From: JADLHS01 sp049840435
GTDB taxonomy: Bacteria; Verrucomicrobiota; Verrucomicrobiia; Limisphaerales; JADLHS01
DNA length: 64,000 nt
Assembly: GCA_049840435.1 (NCBI GenBank)
Contig: JASGKY010000013.1
Location: forward strand, 124,001-188,000
Direction: 5' to 3'
Below are positions 29,020 through 36,065 of this stretch, one piece after another. A model generated the notes under the pieces. That model did not search any database. It saw only the letters and a program-made list of their open reading frames with translations, and was not told the origin of the DNA. How positions within the stretch are numbered: position 1 is the stretch's first letter; the number at the start of each line of letters is the position of its first letter. A program made the position numbers and the translations under genes.

Positions 29020-30327
29020 TTCAACCTCGCCCTCTCAGCTTACACGGTGAACAAGTATAATGTCCCGGTCAGCATCACGAACGCGGTCACGAATATCTTC
29101 GCCGGTGCGTTCAATGAAACGAACCAGATCGTCAGCTTCGTGATGAGTAACAGTAACTCCGGCCTGTTCACAGCCCAGCCGGCCATCAGCACGAATGGTA
29201 TCCTGACCTTCACGCCGGCCGCTCGTGGTGGGACGGTCACGGTCACGGTGCGCGCCAAGGACAACGCTGGTACGTCCAACGGTGGCGTGGACACCGCGGC
29301 GGCCCAGACGTTCACCATCTCCATCCCGGCGAATCCGTTCTCGGTCTTGGGTGGTACGTATTCCGGTCTGTTCTTCGACACGAACAATGTCGCGAACGAC
29401 AGCTCTGGCTACTTCCGGTTGATTCTGGCGACCAACGGCACCTTTACTGGTGGCATCGCCCGGGCTGGCTCAAGCAATGCGTTCAGCGGTCAATTCAGCC
29501 CGGCGAGTCCGAGCTTGTCCATTGCGGTGTCCAATACGCCTTGTGTGTTGAACCTCGCCCTCGACACCAGCGCAAGCTGGACGGAAACGATCTCCGGCTC
29601 GGTCTCTAACACCACGGCAGGTTGGGACGCGCAACTCATGAGCTTCCTCAATGTGAATGCGAGCGGCTTCCCGGCTTCGCTGGCGGGTGAGTATCTTGTC
29701 GCCGTCCCTGGTAATGCGAGCGCATCCGCCGGTCCGTCTGGTGACGCCGCGCTCAGTGTGGTTGTCAGCACGAACGGTGTGGTGACGATCAGCGGTTATC
29801 TCGCAGATGATACTCAGGTCAAGCAGACCACCACCATCTCGCGTGGCGGCAGCGTGCCGTTCTACGTGGGGATTGGTGCATCGGGCTCAGCTTCGGGTTG
29901 GTTGACATTCTTGGCGAGTGGCGCGAACCGCTTGCAGAATGATTCGGAAGTGGTGTTCATCCGTGGCGCTGGCGGCACGTATTATCCGGGCGGCTTTACG
30001 AACGCCACGGTGGCGATCGGCTCGCAATACGATGACACGGCAACCGATCTGTTGAGTCTCAGCAGCGGCACGGTGGTGTTGAGCGGCGGTGGTTTGAGCA
30101 CACCGATGACGAACACGTTTACGTTGGCGAACAATGTCATTACGATCAGTGGTGGGGCTACGAATGGTTTGAGTCTGACGATGTTCCGCTCGACTGGTCA
30201 GATCGAAGGCCAGTTCAACAACGGCAGCCAGACGGGTGAAATCAACAGCGTGATCCTGCAATCCACCAATCAGGCGCGCGGTTACTTTGTTCTGCCGGCT
30301 GGCGTGGGCAAGTTCCACCTCTACTAA
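24811..30327 (+). CDS. Giant secreted cadherin-like tandem-repeat protein, C-terminal part
   Basis: An 1838-residue frame that overlaps the previous one by 17 nt and continues the same A/B module alternation without loss of a module, so both are one gene split by a single inserted base. Repeats continue to about 29340. The last 330 residues form a different region beginning NPFSVLGGTYSGLFFDTNN. It consists of beta-rich segments (FTGGIARAGSSNAFSGQF and similar) and ends QARGYFVLPAGVGKFHLY. No LPXTG, PEP-CTERM or transmembrane anchor is visible. The protein is extremely rich in Asn and Thr. A strong terminator follows at 30351. Confidence 0.85.
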   Translation: MTPVNDVPYFTGIAAKTILEDATTNNTAVVTVIDTDTVSSNVVVTVSSSDTNLATVAITTTNLVAATNGAYTLTFSPLTNAYGSATITVVASDGALSVTNSFLLTVSAVNDLPDFTVSTNLVLVAEDGGAITNASFLTGMSAGPTNEASQTWTFTLTSGTNFAWATAPAISTNGTLTFRTATNAIGTNLITVVMKDSGGTTGGGRDSVTNTFSIGVQPANDAPYFTGIAAKTILEDATTNNTSVVTLIDTDTVSSNVVVTVSSSDTNLATVALTSTNIVNATNAAYTLTYTPQTNAYGSLSISLVANDGTVSTTNSFLLTVSAVNDQPDFTVSTNLVLVGEDAGAITNASFLTGLSTGPTNEASQTWTFTVTSGTNFAYATAPAISTNGTLTFRTATNAVGTNLITVVMKDTGGTTGGGKDSVTNTFSVGVVPANDAPYFTGLAAKTILEDATTNTTAVITAIDTDTASSNLVITATSSDTNLVTVAITATNLVSATNGAYTLTFSPLTNAYGSATITVVAKDGALSSTNSFLLSVSAVNDLPDFTVSTNLVLVAEDAGAITNASFLTGISTGPTNETAQTWAFTVTSGTNFAWATAPAISTNGNLTFRTATNAIGTNLITVVMKDSGGTTGGGKDSVTNTFSIGVTPVNDAAYFTGLAAKTILEDATTNNTAVVNVIDIDTVNTSVAVTVASSDTNLVTVALTATNSIGTTNSALTLTFSPATNAFGTATIALIANDGALNTTNSFLLTVSAVNDLPDFTVSTNLVLVAEDAGAITNASFLTGLSAGPTNEVSQSWTFTVRAGTNFAFTTAPAISTNGTLTFRTATNAIGTNLITVVMKDTGGVTGGGKDSVTNTFSIGITPVNDAPYFAGLTSRTILEDVTTNTVVVTMIDTDTVSSNLTLTATTSDTNIATVVITSTNSVSATNTAFTLAFTPQTNAFGSVSVTLVAGDGAVSTTNSFLLSISAVNDQPAFTLSTNLVLAAEDAGYVTNASFLTAISTGPTNEASQGYSFTVTSTTNFNYAFKPVITTNGTLVFMTATNAIGTNTITVVMKDTGGVTGGGKDSITNTFSLAVTSMNDAPSFAGVLARTIREDATSTNTAVINVLDSDTDITNVIVSVSSSDTNLATVAITATNIVSLTNAAYTLTFTPQTNAYGSLSISVVANDGVLSTTNSFLLTVSAVNDAPSFDLSTNLVLVAEDAGAITNASFLTGLSAGPTNEVSQTWTFTVTSGTNFAYATAPAISTNGTLTFRTATNAIGTNTITVVMKDNGGVANGGRDSITNTFTVAVTPVNDAAYFTGLATKTILEDSVTNLTQTINLIDVDTANTNLAVTVSSSDTNLATVSITATNLIGSTNAQLTLTYVPKTNANGSASITLIADDGSITSTNSFLLTVTAVNDVPSFNLALSAYTVNKYNVPVSITNAVTNIFAGAFNETNQIVSFVMSNSNSGLFTAQPAISTNGILTFTPAARGGTVTVTVRAKDNAGTSNGGVDTAAAQTFTISIPANPFSVLGGTYSGLFFDTNNVANDSSGYFRLILATNGTFTGGIARAGSSNAFSGQFSPASPSLSIAVSNTPCVLNLALDTSASWTETISGSVSNTTAGWDAQLMSFLNVNASGFPASLAGEYLVAVPGNASASAGPSGDAALSVVVSTNGVVTISGYLADDTQVKQTTTISRGGSVPFYVGIGASGSASGWLTFLASGANRLQNDSEVVFIRGAGGTYYPGGFTNATVAIGSQYDDTATDLLSLSSGTVVLSGGGLSTPMTNTFTLANNVITISGGATNGLSLTMFRSTGQIEGQFNNGSQTGEINSVILQSTNQARGYFVLPAGVGKFHLY

Positions 30328-30350
30328 TTCAGGCGAAAGTTTCGATTTCA

Positions 30351-30399
30351 TCACCCCCGGAAACCCGGCCGAGCGCTGGATTCCGGGGGTGACTTTTTT
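30351..30399 (+). terminator. Terminator of the giant repeat gene
   Basis: TCACCCCCGGAA (30351-30362) pairs perfectly over 12 bp with TTCCGGGGGTGA (30381-30392), followed by six Ts (30394-30399). Confidence 0.85.
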
Positions 30400-30456
30400 G
30401 CGGCTGCGGGATTCTGTTTGACCACCACGGGCAACCTCCTAGATTCAGAGGTGCCT

Positions 30457-31536
30457 ATGACGACCCAGAATTCTCCTCGTGGCGGCAACGTGTCTCAGAA
30501 CCGGCGGGTTTTTACATCCAGCTTGGTGGTGGGGCTGTTGTTGCTGGTTTCGGCGCTTGTTAGCCAGGCGCAGAGCACTTCCTTGGGAATCAAAATGGTT
30601 CCGGTCACACTGGTGCTGCCGCAGTTGCAACTTAACGCACCGCAAGGGTCGACCAACATGCTCGAGGTTTCCACTAATCTGAGCACCTGGCAGGACGTCA
30701 CCATGCTTGTTTTTACCAGCACTAACATCCTATGGGTGGATCTCTATCCACGGGGAAGTACGGCGTATTATCGGATGCGCCGAATTAATCCCGGTAGTCT
30801 GCCGCCGTTTCCCGCCCCGCTTACAAATCTGGTTTGGATTCCCTCGGGACAATACGTCATGGGGAGTCCCGGAACCGATCCTGATGCCGATGGCGATGAA
30901 GCGCCGCAGACTAGTGTGATTTTCACCAAGGGTTTTTTCATGGGCAAGTATGAGGTGACGCAGGGTGAATATCTGGCTGTCGTTGGCTCGAATCCCAGCA
31001 GTTTCACCGGTGACAATAATTTGCCCGTCGAAACGGTCAGTTGGCAGCAGGCGACCAATTTTTGCCGGCTCTTGAATTTGCAGGAAGCCGGGGCGGGGCG
31101 GTTGCCTGCGGGTTACGCCTATCGTTTACCGTCTGAAGCAGAATGGGAATATGCTGCGCGTGGGGGGGCGGCGACCCGGTTCAATTGGGGCAATGATTAT
31201 ACCTACGCCAGTCTGACGAATTATGCTTGGTATGCGGATAGTTCCGATGGCAGCACCCACCCTGTGGGCCAGAAGCTGGCCAATTCTTTCGGACTTTACG
31301 ATGTTTCGGGCAACGTCTGCGAATGGTGCTTGGATTCGTTCGTCCTCAACTTGCCCGGCGGCGAGGTGATTGATCCAGTTCCCTCCACTGCCGGCAACAG
31401 CAAGGTGTTTCGTGGGGGGGGATACAATGATGTGGCCGCGCAGTGTCGCCCGGCAGACCGGCGCGATATCGCCTTCACCATCCCGCCGCTCAATATTTTC
31501 GGGCTGCGGGTGGTCTTGGCGCAAACTAGTCCTTAG
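30457..31536 (+). CDS. Secreted FGE/SUMF1-fold protein
   Basis: A 359-residue protein: signal peptide (SSLVVGLLLLVSALVSQAQ), a beta-rich spacer of about 80 residues with STNLSTWQDV, then a formylglycine-generating-enzyme-like domain. The domain starts NLVWIPSGQYVMGS and contains KYEVTQGEYLAVVGSNPS, YRLPSEAEWEYAARGG, FGLYDVSGNVCEW and the terminal FRGGGYND. True FGEs carry two active-site cysteines near that end. Only one is present here (AAQCRPADRRD), so sulfatase activation is unlikely. Similar C-type-lectin-fold domains in this phylum occur on surface and regulatory proteins. The ATG at 30457 is preferred over an upstream TTG. Confidence 0.85.
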   Translation: MTTQNSPRGGNVSQNRRVFTSSLVVGLLLLVSALVSQAQSTSLGIKMVPVTLVLPQLQLNAPQGSTNMLEVSTNLSTWQDVTMLVFTSTNILWVDLYPRGSTAYYRMRRINPGSLPPFPAPLTNLVWIPSGQYVMGSPGTDPDADGDEAPQTSVIFTKGFFMGKYEVTQGEYLAVVGSNPSSFTGDNNLPVETVSWQQATNFCRLLNLQEAGAGRLPAGYAYRLPSEAEWEYAARGGAATRFNWGNDYTYASLTNYAWYADSSDGSTHPVGQKLANSFGLYDVSGNVCEWCLDSFVLNLPGGEVIDPVPSTAGNSKVFRGGGYNDVAAQCRPADRRDIAFTIPPLNIFGLRVVLAQTSP

Positions 31537-32000
31537 TCAGTCTTGCGGGCGGCGGCATTGCTGAAATGCCGCGTCATAACTTGCTGCCGGAACGCGAAAA
31601 TCTTTTCCACATCGCGCCGGACGAACAGCCAGTTAATCAATGCTCCGCCACGCGGCCGATAGACCACTTCATCGCGACATAGCGTGCCACCCTCATGCTC
31701 AATGAACGTGTGCATGTGATGCCAGACGTGATACGGTCCGCGGAGTTGTTGATCTACGAAGCGATACGGCGGTTGCCACTCGGTGATTTCTGTCCGCCAA
31801 CGAATCGGGAAGCCTCGCACGCGCAACCGATAATCAATCAACGTCCCTGGTCGCATCTCGATGGGATCGGGCGTCAGAATCTCGAAATGTAACCACGGTG
31901 GCGTGATGGCTTGCAGGTTGCGGGCATCAGCGAAGAAGTGGAACACCTCTGTGCGCGGGCGCGGCAGCCAGAGTTCTGTGCTGAAGAAAAAGTTTTTCAT
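31533..32000 (-). CDS. SRPBCC-family ligand-binding protein
   Basis: A 155-residue protein with the START-like helix-grip fold: an N-terminal strand FFFSTELWLPRPRTEVFHFFADARNLQAITPPWL, strands FEILTPDPIEMRPGTLIDYRLRVRGFPIRW, EITEWQPPYRFVDQQ, GPYHVWHHMHTF, DEVVYRPRGG, and a C-terminal helix. Such proteins bind lipids or polyketides. Homologues of this type are common in LitR/CarH-linked light-response clusters. Here it lies on the same strand, downstream of the CarH gene. The longer in-frame upstream extension is rejected because the fold begins at the ATG at 32000. Its stop codon overlaps the end of the FGE-fold gene by 4 bp on the opposite strand. Confidence 0.85.
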   Translation of the reverse strand: MKNFFFSTELWLPRPRTEVFHFFADARNLQAITPPWLHFEILTPDPIEMRPGTLIDYRLRVRGFPIRWRTEITEWQPPYRFVDQQLRGPYHVWHHMHTFIEHEGGTLCRDEVVYRPRGGALINWLFVRRDVEKIFAFRQQVMTRHFSNAAARKTD

Positions 32001-32042
32001 CGTCCAGTTTGCAGCGGCAGGCCGCTGTGCTAATTCTTTCGC

Positions 32043-32252
32043 ATGAAGAAATTCTTTGCCACCAACATTGATGGACGTGGGCGGCTGATTCGTGGTCTTT
32101 TGGGCGCGATCTTGGTGATCACAGGGGTGGTGATTTGCAATTATCAGATCATCGCCGCCGTCGCGTTGATCCTCTCCGGCGGCTTCTGTTTGTTCGAGGC
32201 CGTGCGCGGCTGGTGCGTCATGCGCGCTTGCGGAGTGAAAACCCGTTTCTGA
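32043..32252 (+). CDS. DUF2892 (YgaP-like) small inner-membrane protein
   Basis: A 69-residue protein: MKKFFATNIDGRGRLIRGLLGAILVI and a second hydrophobic helix IIAAVALILSGGFCLFEAVRG, ending with a cysteine-containing tail (GWCVMRACGVKTRF). NIDGRGRLIRGLLG is the hallmark of DUF2892 proteins, which have two transmembrane helices and often accompany rhodanese or thiol-stress genes. It sits on the opposite strand between the SRPBCC and CarH genes, 42 bp from the SRPBCC start, so the two divergent genes may share a promoter region. Its role is unknown. Confidence 0.85.
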   Translation: MKKFFATNIDGRGRLIRGLLGAILVITGVVICNYQIIAAVALILSGGFCLFEAVRGWCVMRACGVKTRF

Positions 32253-32259
32253 CCCATGA

Positions 32260-33180
32260 TCATGCGCCTTTGCGCATGTCTTCCAACACGGCGTAAAAAT
32301 CACTGATCGTCGTGTTTCGCACAAAACCGTAACGCTCCAACGCCTCCGAATAACCTTCCGCCGCGCGACCGCCGGCAATCAACCTCACATCAATCGGCAA
32401 ATTCTTGCGGAGTGTTTCCAGTTCTGCTGGCAGGTTGGGATCATCCCCAGGAAAAACGACGCTTAACGCCAGTGCCCGCGCCTGATTGCGCACCACTGCT
32501 CCCGCGATTTCCAACGCCGGCAGGCTCGTGCCCAGATAAATCACACGCCAGCCCAAATCGTTCGCTGCTGCCGCCGCCATCACCGCGCCGAGTTCATGAA
32601 TCTGTCCTGCGGGGGTTGCTACGACGATGGTCGGCGTCGTGCTGCTCATCGGGTAGGGTTTGGAGTGGCGGATGAGAAAATTGCGGATCACAGCGCTGGC
32701 GAAATGCTCGTGTGCCGCAGTGATTGTTCCGTTTTGCCAAAGTTCTCCGATGCGGATGGCGAGCGGGCCGATCATCCGTTCCAATAAACCGTGATTACCC
32801 AGATGCACGGCAGCACGACTTAAAATCTCTTCCAACTTCAAAGTGTTGTGTTCCAGCACCGCTGTCACTGCGTCGGCAATCATCGTCGCAACTGCCAGAT
32901 CTTCACCGCGCGCTATGATGGTTGGAGCAGGGGCGTTCGCTGCCAGTTCGCGCAGCTTTTCCGTCGGCAATCGCGCCACATTTCCAATGCTGTGCCCAGC
33001 TAAGGTGGCTGCGCGCAGCAACGTCAACCGCTCAATCTCTGTATCGGTGTAGCGGCGGCGATTCGTGTCCGTGCGGTCGGGTGAGACCGCATCATAGCGC
33101 TTCTCCCATACCCGAATCACATGCGGCGACAACCCGGTCTTCCGGGCGGCGAACTTGATCGAGTGTTGGATTTCAGACAT
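32260..33180 (-). CDS. CarH/LitR-type B12-dependent photoreceptor transcriptional repressor
   Basis: A 306-residue protein: MerR-type winged HTH (residues about 5-70, ARKTGLSPHVIRVWEKRY, RRRYTDTEIERL), then a helical bundle and a cobalamin-binding Rossmann domain. The bundle carries W-x9-EH (Trp148, Glu158, His159) and the Rossmann domain carries GQIHELG (His195, the lower cobalt ligand). These match Trp131, Glu141, His142 and His177 of Thermus CarH in order and spacing. Adenosylcobalamin-bound CarH tetramers repress in the dark and fall apart in light. It is divergent from the sigma and carotenoid operon at 33338, its likely target. The ATG at 33180 is preferred over an upstream non-ATG extension. 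Confidence 0.93.
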   Translation of the reverse strand: MSEIQHSIKFAARKTGLSPHVIRVWEKRYDAVSPDRTDTNRRRYTDTEIERLTLLRAATLAGHSIGNVARLPTEKLRELAANAPAPTIIARGEDLAVATMIADAVTAVLEHNTLKLEEILSRAAVHLGNHGLLERMIGPLAIRIGELWQNGTITAAHEHFASAVIRNFLIRHSKPYPMSSTTPTIVVATPAGQIHELGAVMAAAAANDLGWRVIYLGTSLPALEIAGAVVRNQARALALSVVFPGDDPNLPAELETLRKNLPIDVRLIAGGRAAEGYSEALERYGFVRNTTISDFYAVLEDMRKGA

Positions 33181-33191
33181 CTTGCAAATAA

Positions 33192-33208
33192 TAGACAAAA
33201 TATAAACA
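33192..33208. promoter_or_regulatory. 17-bp direct repeat, copy 1 (next to the CarH start)
   Basis: TAGACAAAATATAAACA, located 11 bp upstream of the CarH start codon. An identical 17-mer lies at 33322-33338. Candidate CarH-binding site by position; no published consensus was matched. Confidence 0.5.
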
Positions 33209-33290
33209 CAATCAATAAAAAGTTCGGTTGGATTACCAGCTGTTCAAGTTAATTGCCTAAATTTAGCCATTTATGACTTTTGGCCTGATG

Positions 33291-33308
33291 TTAAACAAAA
33301 TGTTGACA
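33291..33308. promoter_or_regulatory. Degenerate copy of the 17-bp repeat, overlapping a TTGACA box
   Basis: TTAAACAAAATGTTGACA resembles TTAGACAAAATATAAACA at 13 of 18 positions. It starts exactly 30 bp before the third copy, so both would face the same side of the helix. TTGACA at 33303-33308 is a plausible -35 element. Confidence 0.4.
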
Positions 33309-33321
33309 CGTCGTTATAAAT

Positions 33322-33338
33322 TAGACAAAATATAAACA
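33322..33338. promoter_or_regulatory. 17-bp direct repeat, copy 2 (at the sigma factor start)
   Basis: An exact copy of the 33192-33208 sequence, ending on the A of the sigma gene's ATG. A protein bound here would block transcription or translation start of the downstream operon. Confidence 0.5.
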
Positions 33339-34402
33339 TGTTTAACGGCAATCTTGCTTCGGGTGGCTTGGTTTCGGGCGCGATTTCAAGGCGACGTAAG
33401 TCCAAATTGCCGGTTATTCCTGTAAAGCCCTGTTCTCGATTGGCTGCATTGCCGGTGGGGCGCAAGCTGACCGAGTCGGTATCGGAATTGGGTATCACCC
33501 CCTTCGAGTCGAACTCATTCTCTGTCGAAATCAAACGCGTGTCCGCGCCTGAACTCCTGCGGGAGGATCGCGCGGAGCAGGATTCTTTGCTCTCTATTTA
33601 CATGCGTGAAGCAGGGCAGGTCGCGCTCCTGACAGTTGCAGAAGAAGTCACCCTCGCGAAACGCATACAGCGCGGCGACACCGCGGCACGTGAACACATG
33701 ATCCGCGCCAACCTCCGGCTCGTCATCAAGATCGCACGCGAATACGAAAACCTCGGCATGCCGCTGCTCGATCTTATCAACGAAGGCAACATCGGCTTGA
33801 TGAAGGCAGTGGAGAAATTCGATCCAGCCAAGGGCCGCAAGCTTTCCACCTATGCCGCGCTTTGGATTCGTCAGCAAATCCGCCGCGCGCTCGCCAGCCA
33901 GGGCAAAACGATTCGTCTGCCCGTTCACATCGCCGACCGCATTTATCATCTGTCTCAAGCTGAGGTTCGTTTGCGAGGTCATCTTGGCCGTGACGCGACT
34001 GATGAGGAATTGGCCGTTGAGTTAAACACTACCGTAAAGCGCCTCGAAAAACTTCGGCGCGCCGCAGCCCGGCCGGCTTCACTGGATGCCCCGCTCGGCG
34101 ATGATTCCACCAGCACCATTGCGGAAGTGGTCGCCGACGAAAACGCCGCCACGCCATTCGAGCAATTGCAGAATCGGACGGAAACTGCCTTGGTCCGCCA
34201 GCTCGTGGAAAATCTTTCCGAGCGCGAAGCCAAAATTCTCCGCCTCCGCTTTGGCCTCGACAGCGGTCAGGAGCAAACGCTCGAAACCATCGGTCGCAAA
34301 CTAAAACTCACGCGCGAACGCATCCGGCAATTGCAAAACATGGCGCTGCAAAAACTCCGGCAGATGCTCGAAAACCCGAAATGTTTCCCCCTCGCCACTT
34401 GA
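33338..34402 (+). CDS. RpoD-like group 2 sigma-70 factor
   Basis: A 354-residue sigma factor. After about 80 poorly conserved residues comes region 1.2 (SLLSIYMREAGQVALL). Region 2 follows (RANLRLVIKIAREYENLGMPLLDLINEGNIGLMKAVEKFDP, YAALWIRQQIRRAL), then region 3 and region 4 (LRLRFGLDSGQEQTLETIGRKLKLTRERIRQLQ). It lacks the long region 1.1 of a housekeeping sigma, so it is an alternative factor. It heads a same-strand run: the desaturase gene starts 22 nt after its stop. With CarH divergent, it probably relays the light signal. The precise start codon is uncertain because promoter-like repeats run up to this ATG. Confidence 0.9.
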   Translation: MFNGNLASGGLVSGAISRRRKSKLPVIPVKPCSRLAALPVGRKLTESVSELGITPFESNSFSVEIKRVSAPELLREDRAEQDSLLSIYMREAGQVALLTVAEEVTLAKRIQRGDTAAREHMIRANLRLVIKIAREYENLGMPLLDLINEGNIGLMKAVEKFDPAKGRKLSTYAALWIRQQIRRALASQGKTIRLPVHIADRIYHLSQAEVRLRGHLGRDATDEELAVELNTTVKRLEKLRRAAARPASLDAPLGDDSTSTIAEVVADENAATPFEQLQNRTETALVRQLVENLSEREAKILRLRFGLDSGQEQTLETIGRKLKLTRERIRQLQNMALQKLRQMLENPKCFPLAT

Positions 34403-34424
34403 GTTCCGTCCGCCTCTCCATTCC

Positions 34425-36065
34425 ATGAGCAAACAAGTCATAATCATCGGCGCTGGTCCGGGTGGACTGGCCTCCGCCATTCTGCTCGCCGCCGCGGGCG
34501 TGCGAGTCAAAATCGTTGAGCGCCTGCCCATCATCGGCGGACGCACGTCAAGCATCGAAGCGGATGGCTACAAATTTGATCTCGGTCCGACATTCTTTCT
34601 TTATCCGCGCGTGTTGGAAGAAATCTTCCGTGCGGCTGGAACATCGCTGCAATCCGAAGTTGAGATGGCCCGTCTCGACCCGCAATACCGCATCCAGTTC
34701 GGTGCGTGCGGCAAACTCGATTGCACGCCAGATATCGCGGCGATGGAAAAGCAGATCGCCGCGCTTTCGTCGCAAGATGCACCTGGCTTCCGCCGCTTTC
34801 TCACGGAGAATCGAGCCAAGCTTGAAAGCATGGAGCCATGCCTTGAAACGCCATTCCACGGTTGGAAGGATTTGTTGCAGGCGCGGCTATTGAAGATGTT
34901 GCCCGACCTGCGTCCACATCAATCGGTGGACACGTATCTGAAACGCTTCTTCAAGGACGAGCGCGTTCGGCTCGCGTTTTGTTTCCAATCGAAATACCTC
35001 GGCATGTCGCCTTTTCGCTGCCCGAGCTTGTTCAGCATTCTCAGCTTCCTGGAATACGAACACGGCGTTTGGCATCCAATGGGCGGTTGCGCGGCGGTCA
35101 CGCAAGCGATGGCGCGTGTGGCCGAGCGGCTGGGTGTAGAGATTTGCCTGAACGAACCCGTCGAAGAGGTTTTGTTTGCCGGTCGTCGCGCTGTTGGGGT
35201 GCGCACGACCACGACCACACATCGTGCCGACGCGCTCGTTGTGAATGCCGATTTCGCCCGCGCCATGGAACGCCTCGTGCCGAATCAACTGCGCCGCCGT
35301 TGGACCAACGAGAAGCTCGCGAAGAAAAAGTATTCCTGCTCCACGTTCATGATGTATCTCGGCGTGGAAGGGGAGTTCAATCTGCCGCATCACACGATTC
35401 ACATCGCCGAGGATTACGCGCGCAACCTCGACGACATCGAGAACAAGCACATCCTCAGCGCTGATCCGAGTTTCTACGTCCAGAACGCCTGCGTTACGGA
35501 CAAGTCCCTCGCCCCGCGCGGTCACAGCGCGCTGTATGTCCTCGCCCCGGTCACGCATCAACACCCGAACGTGGATTGGTTGCGCGAGACGGGTCGCTTC
35601 CGCAAGCTGATGCTGCAGCAGATCAAGAAGGCTGGTTACGACAACATCGAATCCCGCATCCGCTACGAACGCGTCATCACGCCCGCCGATTGGGATTCCC
35701 GCTACGAAATCTATCGCGGGGCAACGTTCAACCTCGCGCACACACTCGACCAGATGTTGCACCTGCGTCCGCACAACCGCTTCGAGGACCTCGACGGCAT
35801 GTATCTCGTCGGTGGCGGCACGCACCCCGGTAGCGGCCTGCCGGTCATCTTCGAGAGCGCCCGCATCAGCAGCCGTTTGCTGCTCGAAGATTTCGGCATC
35901 AATGCGCCGATTGGCCTCAACCCGCAGCGGCCCAATGCAAACGCTGCGGCGCCCGCGGGCCGCGGCAAAGTTATGGCCGAAGCGGTGGAAACCTTCGCCC
36001 GCATGTTCAATCTCAAACCTGCGCCAATCCGTTCGGAACGTACACCCAAGCCTGTTTCCGAATAA
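34425..36065 (+). CDS. CrtI/CrtN/CrtP-type carotenoid desaturase/oxidase (1)
   Basis: A 546-residue FAD enzyme: dinucleotide-binding GAGPGGL at residues 9-15, VERLPIIGGRTSS, FDLGPTFFLYP, and the C-terminal FAD motif LDGMYLVGGGTHPGSGLP(V)IFESARISS characteristic of phytoene/diapophytoene desaturases and their oxygenase relatives. It desaturates or oxidises a polyene chain at the membrane. Its stop overlaps the aldehyde dehydrogenase start by one base (TAATG). Pairing with a second family member (37583) and an aldehyde dehydrogenase parallels CrtN/CrtP/AldH of C30 carotenoid pathways. Which of the two is desaturase and which oxidase cannot be decided here. Confidence 0.88.
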   Translation: MSKQVIIIGAGPGGLASAILLAAAGVRVKIVERLPIIGGRTSSIEADGYKFDLGPTFFLYPRVLEEIFRAAGTSLQSEVEMARLDPQYRIQFGACGKLDCTPDIAAMEKQIAALSSQDAPGFRRFLTENRAKLESMEPCLETPFHGWKDLLQARLLKMLPDLRPHQSVDTYLKRFFKDERVRLAFCFQSKYLGMSPFRCPSLFSILSFLEYEHGVWHPMGGCAAVTQAMARVAERLGVEICLNEPVEEVLFAGRRAVGVRTTTTTHRADALVVNADFARAMERLVPNQLRRRWTNEKLAKKKYSCSTFMMYLGVEGEFNLPHHTIHIAEDYARNLDDIENKHILSADPSFYVQNACVTDKSLAPRGHSALYVLAPVTHQHPNVDWLRETGRFRKLMLQQIKKAGYDNIESRIRYERVITPADWDSRYEIYRGATFNLAHTLDQMLHLRPHNRFEDLDGMYLVGGGTHPGSGLPVIFESARISSRLLLEDFGINAPIGLNPQRPNANAAAPAGRGKVMAEAVETFARMFNLKPAPIRSERTPKPVSE

